A program made the translations under genes and the position numbers. From JBCDBD01 sp039184335 (GTDB lineage Bacteria; Bacteroidota; Bacteroidia; Flavobacteriales; Flavobacteriaceae): a stretch of DNA of 64,000 bases. The DNA is taken from assembly GCA_039184335.1 (NCBI GenBank), contig JBCDBD010000001.1, positions 124,001 to 188,000 on the forward strand, read 5' to 3'. A model generated the notes under the pieces. The model was given only the letters and a program-made list of their open reading frames with translations, ran no database searches and was not told the origin of the DNA. Below are positions 34,484-43,282 of this stretch, one piece after another (position 1 is the first letter of the stretch; each line of letters starts with the position of its first letter).

Positions 34484-35455
34484 ATGAAAGATGACGTAAA
34501 ATTGCAGATGGCCAACAAAGCGCATGAAGAAATTCCGGGCAATCCCTCAACGGCTACAAGTAGCAGACAAAAGTTAAATGACAGGTCCAATGGCAAGTCT
34601 TTACGTATTTTATCTGAAGAAGATTGGCAGTTTTGGATACACAATGGGTATGTGGTCATTAAACAGGCTATTTCGAGGGCGCAAGCCCAAGCAACGGCAA
34701 GTTTTATATGGGAGTTTGACGAAAAGGATCCCGACGACCCTACTACCTGGTATGCACCACCTAGGGCAGAGATGAAGATGAAGGAACTTACCGGTACGGG
34801 CATGGTCGAGGTCTACAATAACCAACACCTTTGGGACAACAGACAAGAACAAAGGGTTTACGACGCCTTTGTAGATGTTTGGGGCACAGAAAAACTTTGG
34901 GTGACCATTGATCGGGCCAACCTTAATTTTCCACAACGGCCAGGGGAAGACAAAAAAGGCTTCATCCATTGGGATTATGATCCGGAGACACGGCCCCAGA
35001 ACGTTCAAGGTGTTTTGGCTTTGGCTGATCAGACCGATGAAAACATGGGCGGATTTCAATGTATACCTTGGTTGTATCGAAATTATGATACTTGGAAGTT
35101 GACACAGCCTGAAGATCGAGATCATTTTCAACCAGATACGACCGGACTTGAAGACAAGATTGTCAAGGTAAAGATGGAGGCTGGGGACTTGCTTATCTTT
35201 AATAGTACCGAACCCCATGGCATACGCCCCAATAAATCAAAGGACAAGGTGCGAATTGCCCAGTACATTTCGATGATGCCAGCTGAAGAAGACAATGCCG
35301 AACTTCAAAATTGGCGCATCAATTCATGGAAGAACCGAGTGGCCCCTGAAGGTTATGCTTTTCCAGGGGATCCTCGAAATTGGGAGCGGGATCGTTATGA
35401 AACTGCCAAATTAAGCCCCCTTGGAGAGCGATTGTTGGGCCTTACCCGCTGGTAG
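34484..35455 (+). CDS. Phytanoyl-CoA dioxygenase (PhyH)-family protein
   Basis: 323 residues, Fe(II)/2-oxoglutarate oxygenase fold. The iron ligands are visible as H-W-D and the distal His in E-P-H-G-I-R, with the 2-oxoglutarate-binding Arg a few residues later. No signal peptide. Substrate unknown; the family acts on fatty-acid derivatives, ectoine and many natural products. An AraC regulator is divergent upstream and a sulP gene follows after 80 bp, so the two enzymes may be co-controlled. Confidence 0.88.
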   Translation: MKDDVKLQMANKAHEEIPGNPSTATSSRQKLNDRSNGKSLRILSEEDWQFWIHNGYVVIKQAISRAQAQATASFIWEFDEKDPDDPTTWYAPPRAEMKMKELTGTGMVEVYNNQHLWDNRQEQRVYDAFVDVWGTEKLWVTIDRANLNFPQRPGEDKKGFIHWDYDPETRPQNVQGVLALADQTDENMGGFQCIPWLYRNYDTWKLTQPEDRDHFQPDTTGLEDKIVKVKMEAGDLLIFNSTEPHGIRPNKSKDKVRIAQYISMMPAEEDNAELQNWRINSWKNRVAPEGYAFPGDPRNWERDRYETAKLSPLGERLLGLTRW

Positions 35456-35535
35456 ATCACTAAAATCGCAATTTTTTTCACAGATGTGGTCAATCTGCAT
35501 ATTCGTAGTATTTTTGCGCCCTTAAATTTTAGGGC

Positions 35536-37080
35536 GTGAAAAAATACTTGAATCTATTTGATTTTTCCCAAAAGGTAAATTATAGAACTGAAGTGCTTTC
35601 TGGTCTTACGGTGGCCTTGGCCTTGGTACCAGAGGCTATTGCCTTTGCATTGATTGCCGGGTTGTCTCCACTTACGGGATTGTATGCCGCATTTGTCATG
35701 GGGTTGGTAACCGCCATTTTAGGAGGGCGACCAGGAATGATTTCAGGTGCTACCGGTGCCGTGGCTGTGGTGATTGTAACTTTGGCACAGCAACACGGAG
35801 TGGAATACGTGTTTGCAGCGGTAATATTGGCCGGAATCTTACAGGTTGCTGCGGGGTTTCTCCGCTTAGGAAAACTGATGCGTCTAGTGCCCCACCCTGT
35901 CATCTTCGGATTCGTCAATGGATTGGCAATCATCATTTTTATGTCACAGTTAAGTCAATTCAAAACAGCCGATGGTACTTGGCTTACGGGTCATACGCTC
36001 TATATTTTCACAGGATTGGTATTCTTGACCATGTTGGTCATTTGGGGGCTTCCAAAGTTAAGTAAGGTAGTGCCCGCTTCTTTAGTGGCAATTCTATTGG
36101 TTTTCGGTATTGTGTTCTTCTTTGGGATTGATACCCGCACCATTGGTGATATCGCCTCTATTGAAGGAGGGTTTCCCCCGTTCCACATTCCAGATATGCC
36201 CATTTCCCTAAAAAGCTTGGAGATTATTTTTCCATACGCAGCTATAGTTGCAGGGGTAGGATTGATAGAAAGCCTGTTGACATTGAATATTGTGGATGAA
36301 ATCACAGCGACTCGAGGGCGCGGCAATAAGGAGGCTGTTGCCCAGGGTACGGCAAACATCCTATCAGGACTTTTTTCTGGAATGGGGGGGTGTGCCATGA
36401 TCGGTCAAAGCCTTATCAATACTTCGAATGGGGCGAGGGCACGGCTTTCAGGTATCGTGGCAGCCGTAATGTTATTAATGTTCATCATGTTCGGGGCATC
36501 ATTGATCGAACAAGTGCCCATGGCCGCGTTGACGGGGCTTATGATTATGGTAGCCCTTGGCACTTTTGAATGGGCCAGCCTGAGCACCTTTAGACGAATG
36601 CCCAAATCAGATGTGTTGGTGATGGTATTGGTCACCTTGGTGACCGTCTTTTTGCACAATCTGGCCTTGGCCGTTCTGGTTGGGGTCATCATTTCGGCCT
36701 TGGTATTCGCATGGGACAATGCCATACGCATTAGGGCCAGAAAACACATTGACGAAGAAGGGGTGAAGCATTACGGGATTTATGGCCCACTCTTTTTTGG
36801 CTCAGTGACCCTATTCAATGAAAAATTCGATGTTATCAACGATCCCGATACGGTCATCATTGATTTTGCCGAAAGCAGGGTAGTAGATATGTCTGCCATT
36901 GAAGCCTTGAACAAGATTACCGAGCGCTATCAAAAGGTAGGCAAAAAAGTACATTTAAAGCATCTTAGCAAAGACTGTAGACGACTTTTAAAAAATGCGG
37001 ATGGCATCATTGAGGTAAATGTACTGGAAGATCCTACCTACAAAGTTGCAGTAGACCGCATTTGGCCATACACCAGATAG
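35536..37080 (+). CDS. SulP-family anion transporter with STAS domain
   Basis: 514 residues, GTG start. Membrane core with G-L-T-V-A-L-A-L-V-P-E-A-I-A-F near residues 24-38, then G-A-T-G-A-V-A; C-terminal STAS domain from about residue 415 with D-F-A-E-S-R-V-V-D-M-S. This is the third SulP of the window and is nearer to the cyanobacterial BicA-like type than to the other two. A TATTTTTG -7-like element is at 35509 without a clear -33, and the start codon lies in the right arm of a 6-bp inverted repeat (35517-35536). Confidence 0.92.
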   Translation: MKKYLNLFDFSQKVNYRTEVLSGLTVALALVPEAIAFALIAGLSPLTGLYAAFVMGLVTAILGGRPGMISGATGAVAVVIVTLAQQHGVEYVFAAVILAGILQVAAGFLRLGKLMRLVPHPVIFGFVNGLAIIIFMSQLSQFKTADGTWLTGHTLYIFTGLVFLTMLVIWGLPKLSKVVPASLVAILLVFGIVFFFGIDTRTIGDIASIEGGFPPFHIPDMPISLKSLEIIFPYAAIVAGVGLIESLLTLNIVDEITATRGRGNKEAVAQGTANILSGLFSGMGGCAMIGQSLINTSNGARARLSGIVAAVMLLMFIMFGASLIEQVPMAALTGLMIMVALGTFEWASLSTFRRMPKSDVLVMVLVTLVTVFLHNLALAVLVGVIISALVFAWDNAIRIRARKHIDEEGVKHYGIYGPLFFGSVTLFNEKFDVINDPDTVIIDFAESRVVDMSAIEALNKITERYQKVGKKVHLKHLSKDCRRLLKNADGIIEVNVLEDPTYKVAVDRIWPYTR

Positions 37081-37115
37081 GAAATAGCTTTAGCTGCTGC
37101 CACATACTTATTTGA

Positions 37116-37739
37116 TCACTCCTTGGTCTTTCCCAAAAACACGTTGACATTGGGGTTCATTGCATTCCCGGTTGCTCTTCGAAAAGCCACGACTTGACCT
37201 GTATGGTAGAGACAGTCTGAGAGCATTCCGTTGATCAGATTCCAGAATGGAAAATCAAATTGGCGTTCGCCCCGATCAAAAACCACTTTAAAATCTTCAA
37301 AATCCTCCGATTGTTTCCCCTTAAGTAATGTACTGGCCATTTTGAGATTGTTCAGGGTTTTTGAACGTAGCTCCCCAAAGGTATAGTGGGAGAAATCTTT
37401 GGGCCTGATATTGGGTTTGGCCCTAGGGGCATTCCGTATTGTTTCAGACATGCCATAGATATGCTGCAGTGTCTCGAGGGTCGTTCTTCCGTCTTTTGAT
37501 GGCATATACTCCAAGTCTTTTTGGGTGAGCCCCTCAGTTGCCCAGTAATAACGATATCCCAAGCCATCAATCATGCGGACAATGATATTGCCTGCACCAT
37601 AGTCGGAAGGATAATCAGGAATCTGTCTGTAAGGAAGTTGCATATTCTGTGCTTGAAGGGTCAATGTAAAAATAGGGACTGTGCAAAAAAAAACTGCTTC
37701 ATAGCATTGATCAATCGATTTTACCCCCGTAAAAAGCAT
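37116..37739 (-). CDS. DinB-like protein, probably frameshifted at its N-terminus
   Basis: The body (from about residue 33) is a DinB/DfsB-type four-helix protein with the family's His residues (Q-H-I-Y-G, Y-H-T-G-Q). The open frame as it stands reaches 37739, overlapping the upstream gene by 29 bp with a poor N-terminus. If the T9 run at 37685-37693 (A on the plus strand) had ten bases, the gene would start at the ATG at 37702, 8 bp after the upstream stop, and would open M-K-Q-F-F-F-C-T-V-P-I-F-T-L-T-L-Q-A-Q, a good signal peptide. This may be a sequencing error, a phase-variable tract, or an inactivating mutation. Confidence 0.72.
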   Translation of the reverse strand: MLFTGVKSIDQCYEAVFFCTVPIFTLTLQAQNMQLPYRQIPDYPSDYGAGNIIVRMIDGLGYRYYWATEGLTQKDLEYMPSKDGRTTLETLQHIYGMSETIRNAPRAKPNIRPKDFSHYTFGELRSKTLNNLKMASTLLKGKQSEDFEDFKVVFDRGERQFDFPFWNLINGMLSDCLYHTGQVVAFRRATGNAMNPNVNVFLGKTKE

Positions 37740-38853
37740 TGAACGGATGTATCTCTATTTGAAAGAGTTTGTTTTTGATAGCTAGGTCGGCATGCAGTGT
37801 TTCTTTTGCTTTCTCCAGACTTTCTGATTTTAGAATGATCATACCGGTATCGCTATACCTTGCTCCGACGATAATCTGTTTTTCAGACCGCAACTTGGAG
37901 AGAAAGGCAGAATGCGCACCAAAATAAACCTGTTTACTAGGGGGTTTTGAAGTGTCCCAACGTTCACCTAGCGTATATAATGCCACAAAATAGGATTCTT
38001 TTTTGAAATCACTACCGGCAGACAGCAGCTGCTCGAGTTCCACTACCTTCCAATCAGGGTTGTATCGAATGAGGGTTTCAATAATGGCGACATGCCCAGC
38101 TCCCATGACCAGCATGATCTTTTTATCAGTTGGTTCGGTGTATTTTTGCATTATCCCGTAGATATGGATATTACGCCGAAACCATTCTGAGGTAAGATGT
38201 GCACCTACATTATTGTTTAATCCCCCAGCTTTATTTGCTTTTTGTAGATACCATCCTAGATTTAGTTTCCTATTTTCAGGGGTATTGTGATAGGCCAGAA
38301 GTTCTTCTAAGGGCGGATTTTGTGCTATAAATGTATTGTATTCCTTTTCAAAGTGTTTGATGTCTTCCATCATAGCATCAAGTACATCTGTTTTTTTTTG
38401 TTGTGAAACTATTGCTGCCAAACTATCAAAAGGGAATTCGGTCTTCCGATAATCTACGCCATATACTTTTGAATGTCCCATGATTTTGGCTACCCGAAAC
38501 CCGAGTTGATAAATTTCATTACGCTTGTCCAAACCCCAATCTGTGGTGGTATACAAGTGATAAAGCGAGTCCAGTTTGTGTTGATGGTCCATGGGGCGTT
38601 CCACAAAGATTTTGTCAGGCCCAAAAGCTTTAATTTTTTCTGCTAACACAGCCAATTGGGTCTGGTAGTTTTCAGAAAGAATATCGACTTCAGAAGTCTG
38701 GGCTACATCCAATCCCTTCTTTTTGTAATTGTTCCAGTGAGAAGTTCCTATGAGCAAGACTTCTATTTTAGGATTGCTCTTTTTCTGTGCAGCCAAGGGA
38801 ATCACCATGTAGATGATGCATAAGTAGAATAACAGTGTATCAATAGTTTTCAT
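37711..38853 (-). CDS. DUF5694 protein fused to a YCII-like domain
   Basis: 380 residues. A signal peptide (cleavage near L-A-A-Q) is followed by a DUF5694/TraB-like domain (about 28-280) with V-L-L-I-G-T-S-H and a later G-A-G-H. From about residue 290 a YCII-like domain follows, with H-S-A-F-L-S-K-L-R and an I-I-L-K-S-E-S-L-E-K-A pattern. The pairing of the two domains in one exported protein is unusual. The DinB-like gene lies directly downstream. Confidence 0.82.
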   Translation of the reverse strand: MKTIDTLLFYLCIIYMVIPLAAQKKSNPKIEVLLIGTSHWNNYKKKGLDVAQTSEVDILSENYQTQLAVLAEKIKAFGPDKIFVERPMDHQHKLDSLYHLYTTTDWGLDKRNEIYQLGFRVAKIMGHSKVYGVDYRKTEFPFDSLAAIVSQQKKTDVLDAMMEDIKHFEKEYNTFIAQNPPLEELLAYHNTPENRKLNLGWYLQKANKAGGLNNNVGAHLTSEWFRRNIHIYGIMQKYTEPTDKKIMLVMGAGHVAIIETLIRYNPDWKVVELEQLLSAGSDFKKESYFVALYTLGERWDTSKPPSKQVYFGAHSAFLSKLRSEKQIIVGARYSDTGMIILKSESLEKAKETLHADLAIKNKLFQIEIHPFNAFYGGKID

Positions 38854-39046
38854 TCAACACCTTGCTAAGGTCTTCAAGATACATAATTCTACTTTTTTTT
38901 GCTCATGATGGTTTGATGGAATGCCCCAGGGCAATTGTTGTTTTTTCGGAGCCTTTTCATTTTGGTGAATTTGTCCTTATTATTTTTTCGATCTGGGAGT
39001 CCTTAAAGGACCGGGAATAAAAAGGTTTGGTCTTGACCTAATAATT

Positions 39047-39760
39047 TTATTGCGCTCTTTTGCTCCAAACCTCATATATTGGGGTTCCTTTGCTGCTCAG
39101 CCCTGAATGGTGCCAATTGCCTTCTTTTAATTCATAGCCAAATTCCAAGCTGATCCCAACACGGGATGGGTCACGGGAGAAAAATTCAATATTTTCGGTA
39201 TATGTTCCATCCACAGTGGTGTAGTTGCCCCCGCCAGTACCCGTAAATTCCTTGGTTTCTGCATTGTAGGCAATCCATTGAAAACGAGTGCCAGATAGTA
39301 TTTTCATGGTCTTTCGAGGGCTATCGGTATCTCTTTGCTGCAAGACCCCATCCCTTTTTCTAGCCGACATCAACCAAGGGCCAGACAATGCCCCTGGGGT
39401 ACCACCATCGATACGTCTCCAATTGATTTCCGCATCTATGATCTTGAAATGGTCATTATCGGCAAACTCAATTTCAAATGATTGGGTAGTTCCTATGAGA
39501 GATGGTTTTTCGGTGTTAAATTCCACAGTTTCAGATAAGAGGTTCCCATTTAAACCCCAACCTCCACCATTGGTTGCTACAAATGTTCCGGTTTGGGCAT
39601 TGTAAACGGTTTCTACTTGATAGCCTTCAGCGAAAATGGCCACTTTTTTGAGTTGTTGGCCTTCAATGGTCACCATTGTTTCCCAAGCACCCAGTAAGTT
39701 TTGGGCGTGTGCCGATATCATGGCCATACAACTCATGACAGCTATTATCAGTTGTTTCAT
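39047..39760 (-). CDS. Secreted protein with two copies of a beta-rich domain
   Basis: 237 residues. Signal peptide (cleavage near A-H-A-Q) and two related domains of about 105 residues each: both begin L-x-G-x-W and contain Y-N-A-(Q/E)-T and an aromatic segment ending in a charged W or Y stretch. Internal duplication of a lipocalin-like or calycin-type domain is likely. Similar proteins are common in Flavobacteriaceae as membrane or secreted proteins without known function. Confidence 0.78.
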   Translation of the reverse strand: MKQLIIAVMSCMAMISAHAQNLLGAWETMVTIEGQQLKKVAIFAEGYQVETVYNAQTGTFVATNGGGWGLNGNLLSETVEFNTEKPSLIGTTQSFEIEFADNDHFKIIDAEINWRRIDGGTPGALSGPWLMSARKRDGVLQQRDTDSPRKTMKILSGTRFQWIAYNAETKEFTGTGGGNYTTVDGTYTENIEFFSRDPSRVGISLEFGYELKEGNWHHSGLSSKGTPIYEVWSKRAQ

Positions 39761-39781
39761 AACGTATCAAATTAGTCTATA

Positions 39782-40664
39782 TATGTTTGTGTCCCTTTCA
39801 GGTTTTTCAGATGTACTGCTTGATCAAATCCCTTTCAGGACCCTTCATGCCTACAATTTAGGAAATGGATGGAAAATAGACCAAAAATGAACGGCATTTG
39901 ATTTTCAACCAGAAAGTTGGTTTCACTTGAAATTGGAAGTATATGGGGAATATATGAGGGTTTTTATTGGAGGTCAAAAAGAGCCTAATCTCGAAATCGC
40001 ACTTTTACAAACCGAACGGGAAACCGGCAGCGTTTTTTTGAAAACCAGTTTTGCGGAAGCCTATTTTGTGAATATTACGATTCAACCCTTGGAACAACCG
40101 TTTTCAATTCAGCAGAGCCCCCCAGGGTTTGGCTATCTGTCTGATTGGCATATATCTGAACAGTTACTGGGCAATATTCACAACCAACGCCAATATTACC
40201 AATGGTTGAATATGGCAGAACAGAACCATCAATGGCAAAAGGTAACGGCAGATAGAAATGGCATTGTAAATCTCGCCCAGTACTTTGACCATCCCAAGGA
40301 GGCTGTTTTTGCAAAGACAAAGATCTATTCTGACACTGCCAAGCAGGTAACCCAAGCTTTTGGTTATACCCAAGCTTTGTTGGTGGTATTGAATGACCGA
40401 CTGTTATTTTATGGAAGGGAACTGGACTTTGATAATTTTATGCGGATGACCGACGCAGAACAGAAACAGGTGCTGCATTTAAAAGAAGGGGAAAACAAGC
40501 TGGTCTTTTGGATACGGTCTGATGACCAATGGCAAGATACGGCAGGCAACCCGCCTTATCTAGGTCGAAAACAGGCCATGAACTGGGGTTTATGGCAAGG
40601 TTGGTTGAAGGGCAATAGCACAACCGGTCAATGCCTAGTTGGGCAACACAAGTTATTGCTCTAG
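39782..40664 (+). pseudogene. Exported sugar-metabolism-type protein gene interrupted by an in-frame TGA
   Basis: From 39927 an open frame of 245 codons begins without a signal peptide at a TTG. Upstream in the same frame, past a TGA at 39888-39890, the sequence continues as protein-like text: L-L-D-Q-I-P-F-R-T-L-H-A-Y-N-L and, between the TGA and the TTG, F-D-F-Q-P-E-S-W-F-H. The C-terminal part has a beta-sandwich character and W-I-R-S-D-D followed by G-N-P-P-Y-L-G-R-K-Q. I read it as a once longer secreted gene now broken by TGA and lacking its leader. If the TTG start is used, a truncated product from 39927 to 40664 would remain. Confidence 0.6.
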
Positions 40665-40682
40665 CAACGCTTGATCCTTTTT

Positions 40683-41984
40683 TTAGAACGTATTCAAGTT
40701 GGCATTGATTTGTTCCCTTAGATCATTTCTCACTTCTGCCTGTGCTGCGTAGTGGGGCCACAACTTGATGACGGCATTGATGTCATCAATAATTTTATCC
40801 CCTTTTTTGATGCTGTTGTCCTTTGCAATGGTCATCAGGTCAGCTTTGGTGATTCCAAGTCTTTTGCCGTTGATGCTTAGGGTCTGTTGGCTTACCCAAT
40901 GATTGGCGGGATTGAAAGAAAAACATAGATCGTAAGCTGGTGCTTGCCTCCACTGCCCGTCTTTTTTTAAGATAAAAGAGAAGTTCTTGGTATGGTCATC
41001 GTAATTGGTGGCCAATACATTGAATACCATTCTTCGAAACATCTGTTCGGCTTCCGGATACGTCAATCGCAAGATACGCATGGTCTGAAATAGTTGTTCG
41101 TAGCTGTAACCGAACATGTCATTAAAATCATAGTGTTGTAACCCACATAATGATTGAATATGGTGTTTTACATTGTTTTCCCTATCAAAACGTTTGGTCA
41201 TGAAATGCGCTCTGCCGTTCTCTTCAAGCAACTGACATTCACTCATCTCAATTCCACAGGCTATGGCCATCAGGTAATAGGCATATTCTACCCTGCCCCA
41301 ACCTGCACTTTCACCAAATTGTGCTCCACTCACCCCGTCCAATTTGAGCAACCAATGCCCAAACCCCTTAGGTACGTTTCCCTGCCCAGAACGTACCTCC
41401 CCGGTTTTGGGATGGTAGGCAATGACGGCTTTGGGGCGGGCCCCTCCTGCCGAGGTCCCTATCTTTAAGATGTCCATCATCGCCTTCTCTTCATCCTTGT
41501 TCAGATCGGTCAAAAAAGCTTCCCGTTCATGGAGCATCTTTTGGGCCACCTCGACCAAGCTATCGACTGCCAAAGAAAAACTTTTCGTTCCCGTTTTGAT
41601 CTGTGTGGGTTCAAATTCCAGCGCCCCCATTCCTCTTGTACCAATAAAACACAATTTCTCTACAGGGTTCATACTGTTTTCTGGCCTTCCTTGTTGCACC
41701 AACCAAGTGTTGATCAGTTTGTTCCCATATTTGTCCGGTAACGCATCGGACAAAAGCCCAGGTAGACCTTTGAAGGTATCTTCAATTTCACTTCGTCCTT
41801 TTCGTAACTCAGGAAAGCCATAAATTTGTGAACCTTGGTTGATTGGCATTTTGATTGGGGAAAGATTCCAATTCTTTTGAATGAATTTTGGGTCATATTG
41901 AAAATAGCCCAATTGTTGAGCTGCATCCCAACGAACGGCCCCTGCGAATTCGCCCCATATTTTTACTTCAGCGACATCTACCAT
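40683..41984 (-). CDS. hipA: HipA-family serine/threonine kinase toxin
   Basis: 433 residues. In HipA-type type II toxins this kinase phosphorylates translation-related targets (GltX in E. coli) and causes growth arrest. The N-terminal couple_hipA domain (about 1-125) is followed by the kinase: the G-T-S-A-G-G-A-R-P-K loop at about 176-185, the catalytic D329 in Y-D-D-H-T-K-N, and D352 in A-Y-D-L-C-F. All key residues are intact, so the toxin is probably active. It overlaps the antitoxin gene by 7 bp, with the antitoxin translated first. Confidence 0.94.
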   Translation of the reverse strand: MVDVAEVKIWGEFAGAVRWDAAQQLGYFQYDPKFIQKNWNLSPIKMPINQGSQIYGFPELRKGRSEIEDTFKGLPGLLSDALPDKYGNKLINTWLVQQGRPENSMNPVEKLCFIGTRGMGALEFEPTQIKTGTKSFSLAVDSLVEVAQKMLHEREAFLTDLNKDEEKAMMDILKIGTSAGGARPKAVIAYHPKTGEVRSGQGNVPKGFGHWLLKLDGVSGAQFGESAGWGRVEYAYYLMAIACGIEMSECQLLEENGRAHFMTKRFDRENNVKHHIQSLCGLQHYDFNDMFGYSYEQLFQTMRILRLTYPEAEQMFRRMVFNVLATNYDDHTKNFSFILKKDGQWRQAPAYDLCFSFNPANHWVSQQTLSINGKRLGITKADLMTIAKDNSIKKGDKIIDDINAVIKLWPHYAAQAEVRNDLREQINANLNTF

Positions 41985-42331
41985 CCTAAATCATCTTCAT
42001 TTGGCTTTTGTGTCGTTTTATTTCTCACCCGTTCTTTTTGTTTTTTCTTCAGTTTGGCATATTCCAAGGGGCTTATTTCATCAGGTACTTTAAATGCATG
42101 TAGTACATACACACTGTCTAATGCCCGTAAAATTTGAATCAAGCTGGTCAAAGTAATGGACTCCCCATTCTCAATTTGACTTATCGTCCATCGATTTAAG
42201 CCTGCCATCGCTGCCATTTGGGCCTGTGTCTTGTTCTGTTGCTGTCGTGTGTACCTTAAATACTTTCCTATTTGTTTCACGATACCAGCATCAGACAACT
42301 GAATCCAATCAATATTGGTTTTTCCCATCAT
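41978..42331 (-). CDS. hipB: HipB-like XRE-family antitoxin
   Basis: 117 residues. A Xre-type helix-turn-helix lies around residues 36-60 (Q-M-A-A-M-A-G-L-N-R-W-T-I-S-Q-I-E-N-G), preceded by a short N-terminus and followed by a charged C-terminal tail ending W. It is expected to bind HipA and to repress its own promoter. The region upstream (42332-42551) is very A/T-rich and carries palindromes of the operator type. Confidence 0.92.
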   Translation of the reverse strand: MMGKTNIDWIQLSDAGIVKQIGKYLRYTRQQQNKTQAQMAAMAGLNRWTISQIENGESITLTSLIQILRALDSVYVLHAFKVPDEISPLEYAKLKKKQKERVRNKTTQKPNEDDLGW

Positions 42332-42354
42332 TAATAATATAATATATGAATAAT

Positions 42355-42420
42355 GCCAGCATTTACTAACAAAAATAATTAAAAAATAGAAATAATATAA
42401 TTCTATATGTTGGTAAAAGC
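42355..42420. promoter_or_regulatory. Inverted half-sites upstream of hipB
   Basis: GTTAGTAAATGC read on the minus strand (42358-42370 region) and GTTGGTAAAAGC on the plus strand at 42409-42420 share ten of twelve bases and face in opposite directions, as expected for a dimeric HipB operator. They flank a 38-bp A/T-rich core that should hold the promoter. Confidence 0.5.
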
Positions 42421-42441
42421 TAATATTAATGTATGAAAATT

Positions 42442-42473
42442 AATTTTATGTTGGTTTTTGCCAACATAAAATT
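42442..42473. repeat. 13-bp-arm inverted repeat upstream of hipBA
   Basis: AATTTTATGTTGG and CCAACATAAAATT form perfect 13-bp arms around a 6-nt spacer, 111 bp upstream of the hipB start. The TTGG/CCAA ends recall the nearby half-sites, so it may be a second HipB operator. A T-rich loop also allows an RNA hairpin. The rest of the 220-bp gap shows no gene. Confidence 0.65.
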
Positions 42474-42551
42474 TAAACAAATGATTTTCTATGTCTCTTC
42501 TAGAACAAGATTGGTGAGGGATAATCAGAGCGACTTTTCAAGGGCCAACGG

Positions 42552-43172
42552 TCACTTTTTGGTGTTGGTCCATTGATTGTCATATTTTTTCATTTCGTAT
42601 TCCAATGATTTTTTTACACCTATCCATTCTTGGTTTGTAATTGAAAAAACAACGGTATCGCGAAAAGTTCCATCAGGGAGAAGTCTATGATTTCTCAAAA
42701 CGCCATCTTGTTTGGCTCCAAGACGGGCTATTGCCGTGCGTGAACGTAAGTTATGCCAATTGGTCATAAATTGTACCGCAATGCAATTCAATTCCTCGAA
42801 GGCGTACTTGAGCATGAGGTATTTGCATGCGGTGTTTACTCCGGTTCTTTGATGGCTTTGTGCATACCATGTATATCCAATTTCCAGGTGCCTATGTTCC
42901 GGTTGTAGGTTATAAAACCTGGTGGTGCCAATGACCTCACCATTTTTCACATCCAACACTATGAAAGGGTATTCAAATCCTTTTTGCTTTTGTTGCAGGG
43001 CCTGTTCAATATAATTGTCGATATTTTCTGATGAAGGAACCGAAGTATACCATAGTTCCCATAATTTTCCATCAGATGCGGCTTCCAAAAGCTGATCTCT
43101 ATACGTCTTGTCTAATGGGACCAGTTGTACTTTTTGTCCTTCTAAATGGATGTTTTGGAGCCAATACTTCAT
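42552..43172 (-). CDS. GNAT-family N-acetyltransferase (RimJ/RimL-like)
   Basis: 206 residues. The acetyl-CoA-binding region is clear from G-T-T-R-F-Y-N-L and the later R-T-A-I-A-R-L-G-A-K motif, and the protein begins with a segment like RimJ/RimL acetyltransferases (L-V-P-L-D). The ATG at 43172 is preferred over 43199 because it starts the conserved region at a normal distance. Acceptor substrate unknown. Confidence 0.88.
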   Translation of the reverse strand: MKYWLQNIHLEGQKVQLVPLDKTYRDQLLEAASDGKLWELWYTSVPSSENIDNYIEQALQQKQKGFEYPFIVLDVKNGEVIGTTRFYNLQPEHRHLEIGYTWYAQSHQRTGVNTACKYLMLKYAFEELNCIAVQFMTNWHNLRSRTAIARLGAKQDGVLRNHRLLPDGTFRDTVVFSITNQEWIGVKKSLEYEMKKYDNQWTNTKK

Positions 43173-43282
43173 TTGAGTCTGAACACTAAATTTTGACAAC
43201 TAAAATAAATACAAGTCTTGGCTTTCAATAAAATTCTTAGAAAAGCCAAAGCGCTTCGGGTCGGGAGTTACCGAAACAGGGG

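Noticed and set aside
34610..35218. 202-codon leftward frame opposite the PhyH gene
   Set aside because: The PhyH frame has intact iron ligands and good codon use; the antisense product has no domain likeness.
35517..35536. Riboswitch before the third SulP gene
   Set aside because: Only a 6-bp hairpin is present, with no conserved aptamer-like structure; kept only as a minor start-codon observation.
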